A stretch of DNA of 14,031 nucleotides, taken from Pseudomonadota bacterium. Its GTDB lineage: Bacteria; Pseudomonadota; Alphaproteobacteria; Micavibrionales; Micavibrionaceae. Position numbers and translations under genes: made by a program. Under the pieces are notes generated by a model. That model did no database searches. It was not told the DNA's origin and was given only the letters and a program-made list of their open reading frames with translations. Positions within the stretch are counted from its first letter, which is position 1. Each line of letters begins with the position of its first letter. Shown here one piece after another: positions 13,996 to 14,031 of the stretch. The stretch covers positions 1 through 14,031 of the forward strand of contig JACQIJ010000031.1 of assembly GCA_016198545.1 (NCBI GenBank). The letters are read 5' to 3'.

Positions 13996-14031
13996 GGCTG
14001 CTCCCTACTACCATTTTCTCATGATTTACCC

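Noticed and set aside
1..14031. CRISPR arrays, tRNA or rRNA genes, transposases, integrases
   Set aside because: None seen on reading both strands; the only repeats found are the short ones listed.

Overview
The window looks like a chromosomal segment of an alphaproteobacterium. The best markers are a GapR (UPF0335/DUF2312) nucleoid protein, a COQ9-family ubiquinone protein, a two-cold-shock-domain protein of the type common in that class, and moderately GC-rich coding DNA. The genus cannot be read from the sequence. A DotI/IcmL-like protein and several gene neighbourhoods unusual for well-studied alphaproteobacteria suggest a less-studied lineage, which is inference.

Layout: The window opens inside typA/bipA (ribosome-associated GTPase; N-terminus lies outside). 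A TPR-plus-SAM-methyltransferase fusion follows on the same strand. It converges on a double cold-shock-domain gene. That gene diverges, across an AT-rich spacer, from a long-chain acyl-CoA synthetase. The synthetase converges on a two-gene minus-strand operon of TerA-like and TerD-family calcium-binding stress proteins. Next comes about 600 bases without a convincing gene (7589-8194). It holds a candidate promoter for the ter pair, a perfect 12-bp inverted repeat, and a hairpin-rich leader for a small unknown gene (8195-8578). A COQ8/ABC1/UbiB-type atypical kinase (minus) then diverges from coq9 (plus). coq9 starts a tight four-gene plus-strand run: coq9, a DotI/IcmL-like membrane protein, gapR, and an O-antigen-ligase/polymerase-like protein with a TPR tail. 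A small unknown minus-strand gene closes the window.

How the genes fit: the divergent kinase/coq9 pair points to ubiquinone biosynthesis. The acyl-CoA synthetase serves fatty-acid activation. TypA, the cold-shock protein and the Ter proteins are stress- or translation-linked. The DotI/IcmL-like and O-antigen-ligase-like proteins are envelope functions sharing an apparent operon with unrelated genes. All four convergent gene pairs are packed tail to tail with 0-24 bases between stops.

The most interesting signal is the leader at about 8013-8194. One segment (8162-8169) can pair perfectly with either of two identical 8-mers, and one of those contains the Shine-Dalgarno sequence of the downstream gene. 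That is the layout of a translational RNA switch. It is a hypothesis from base pairing only.
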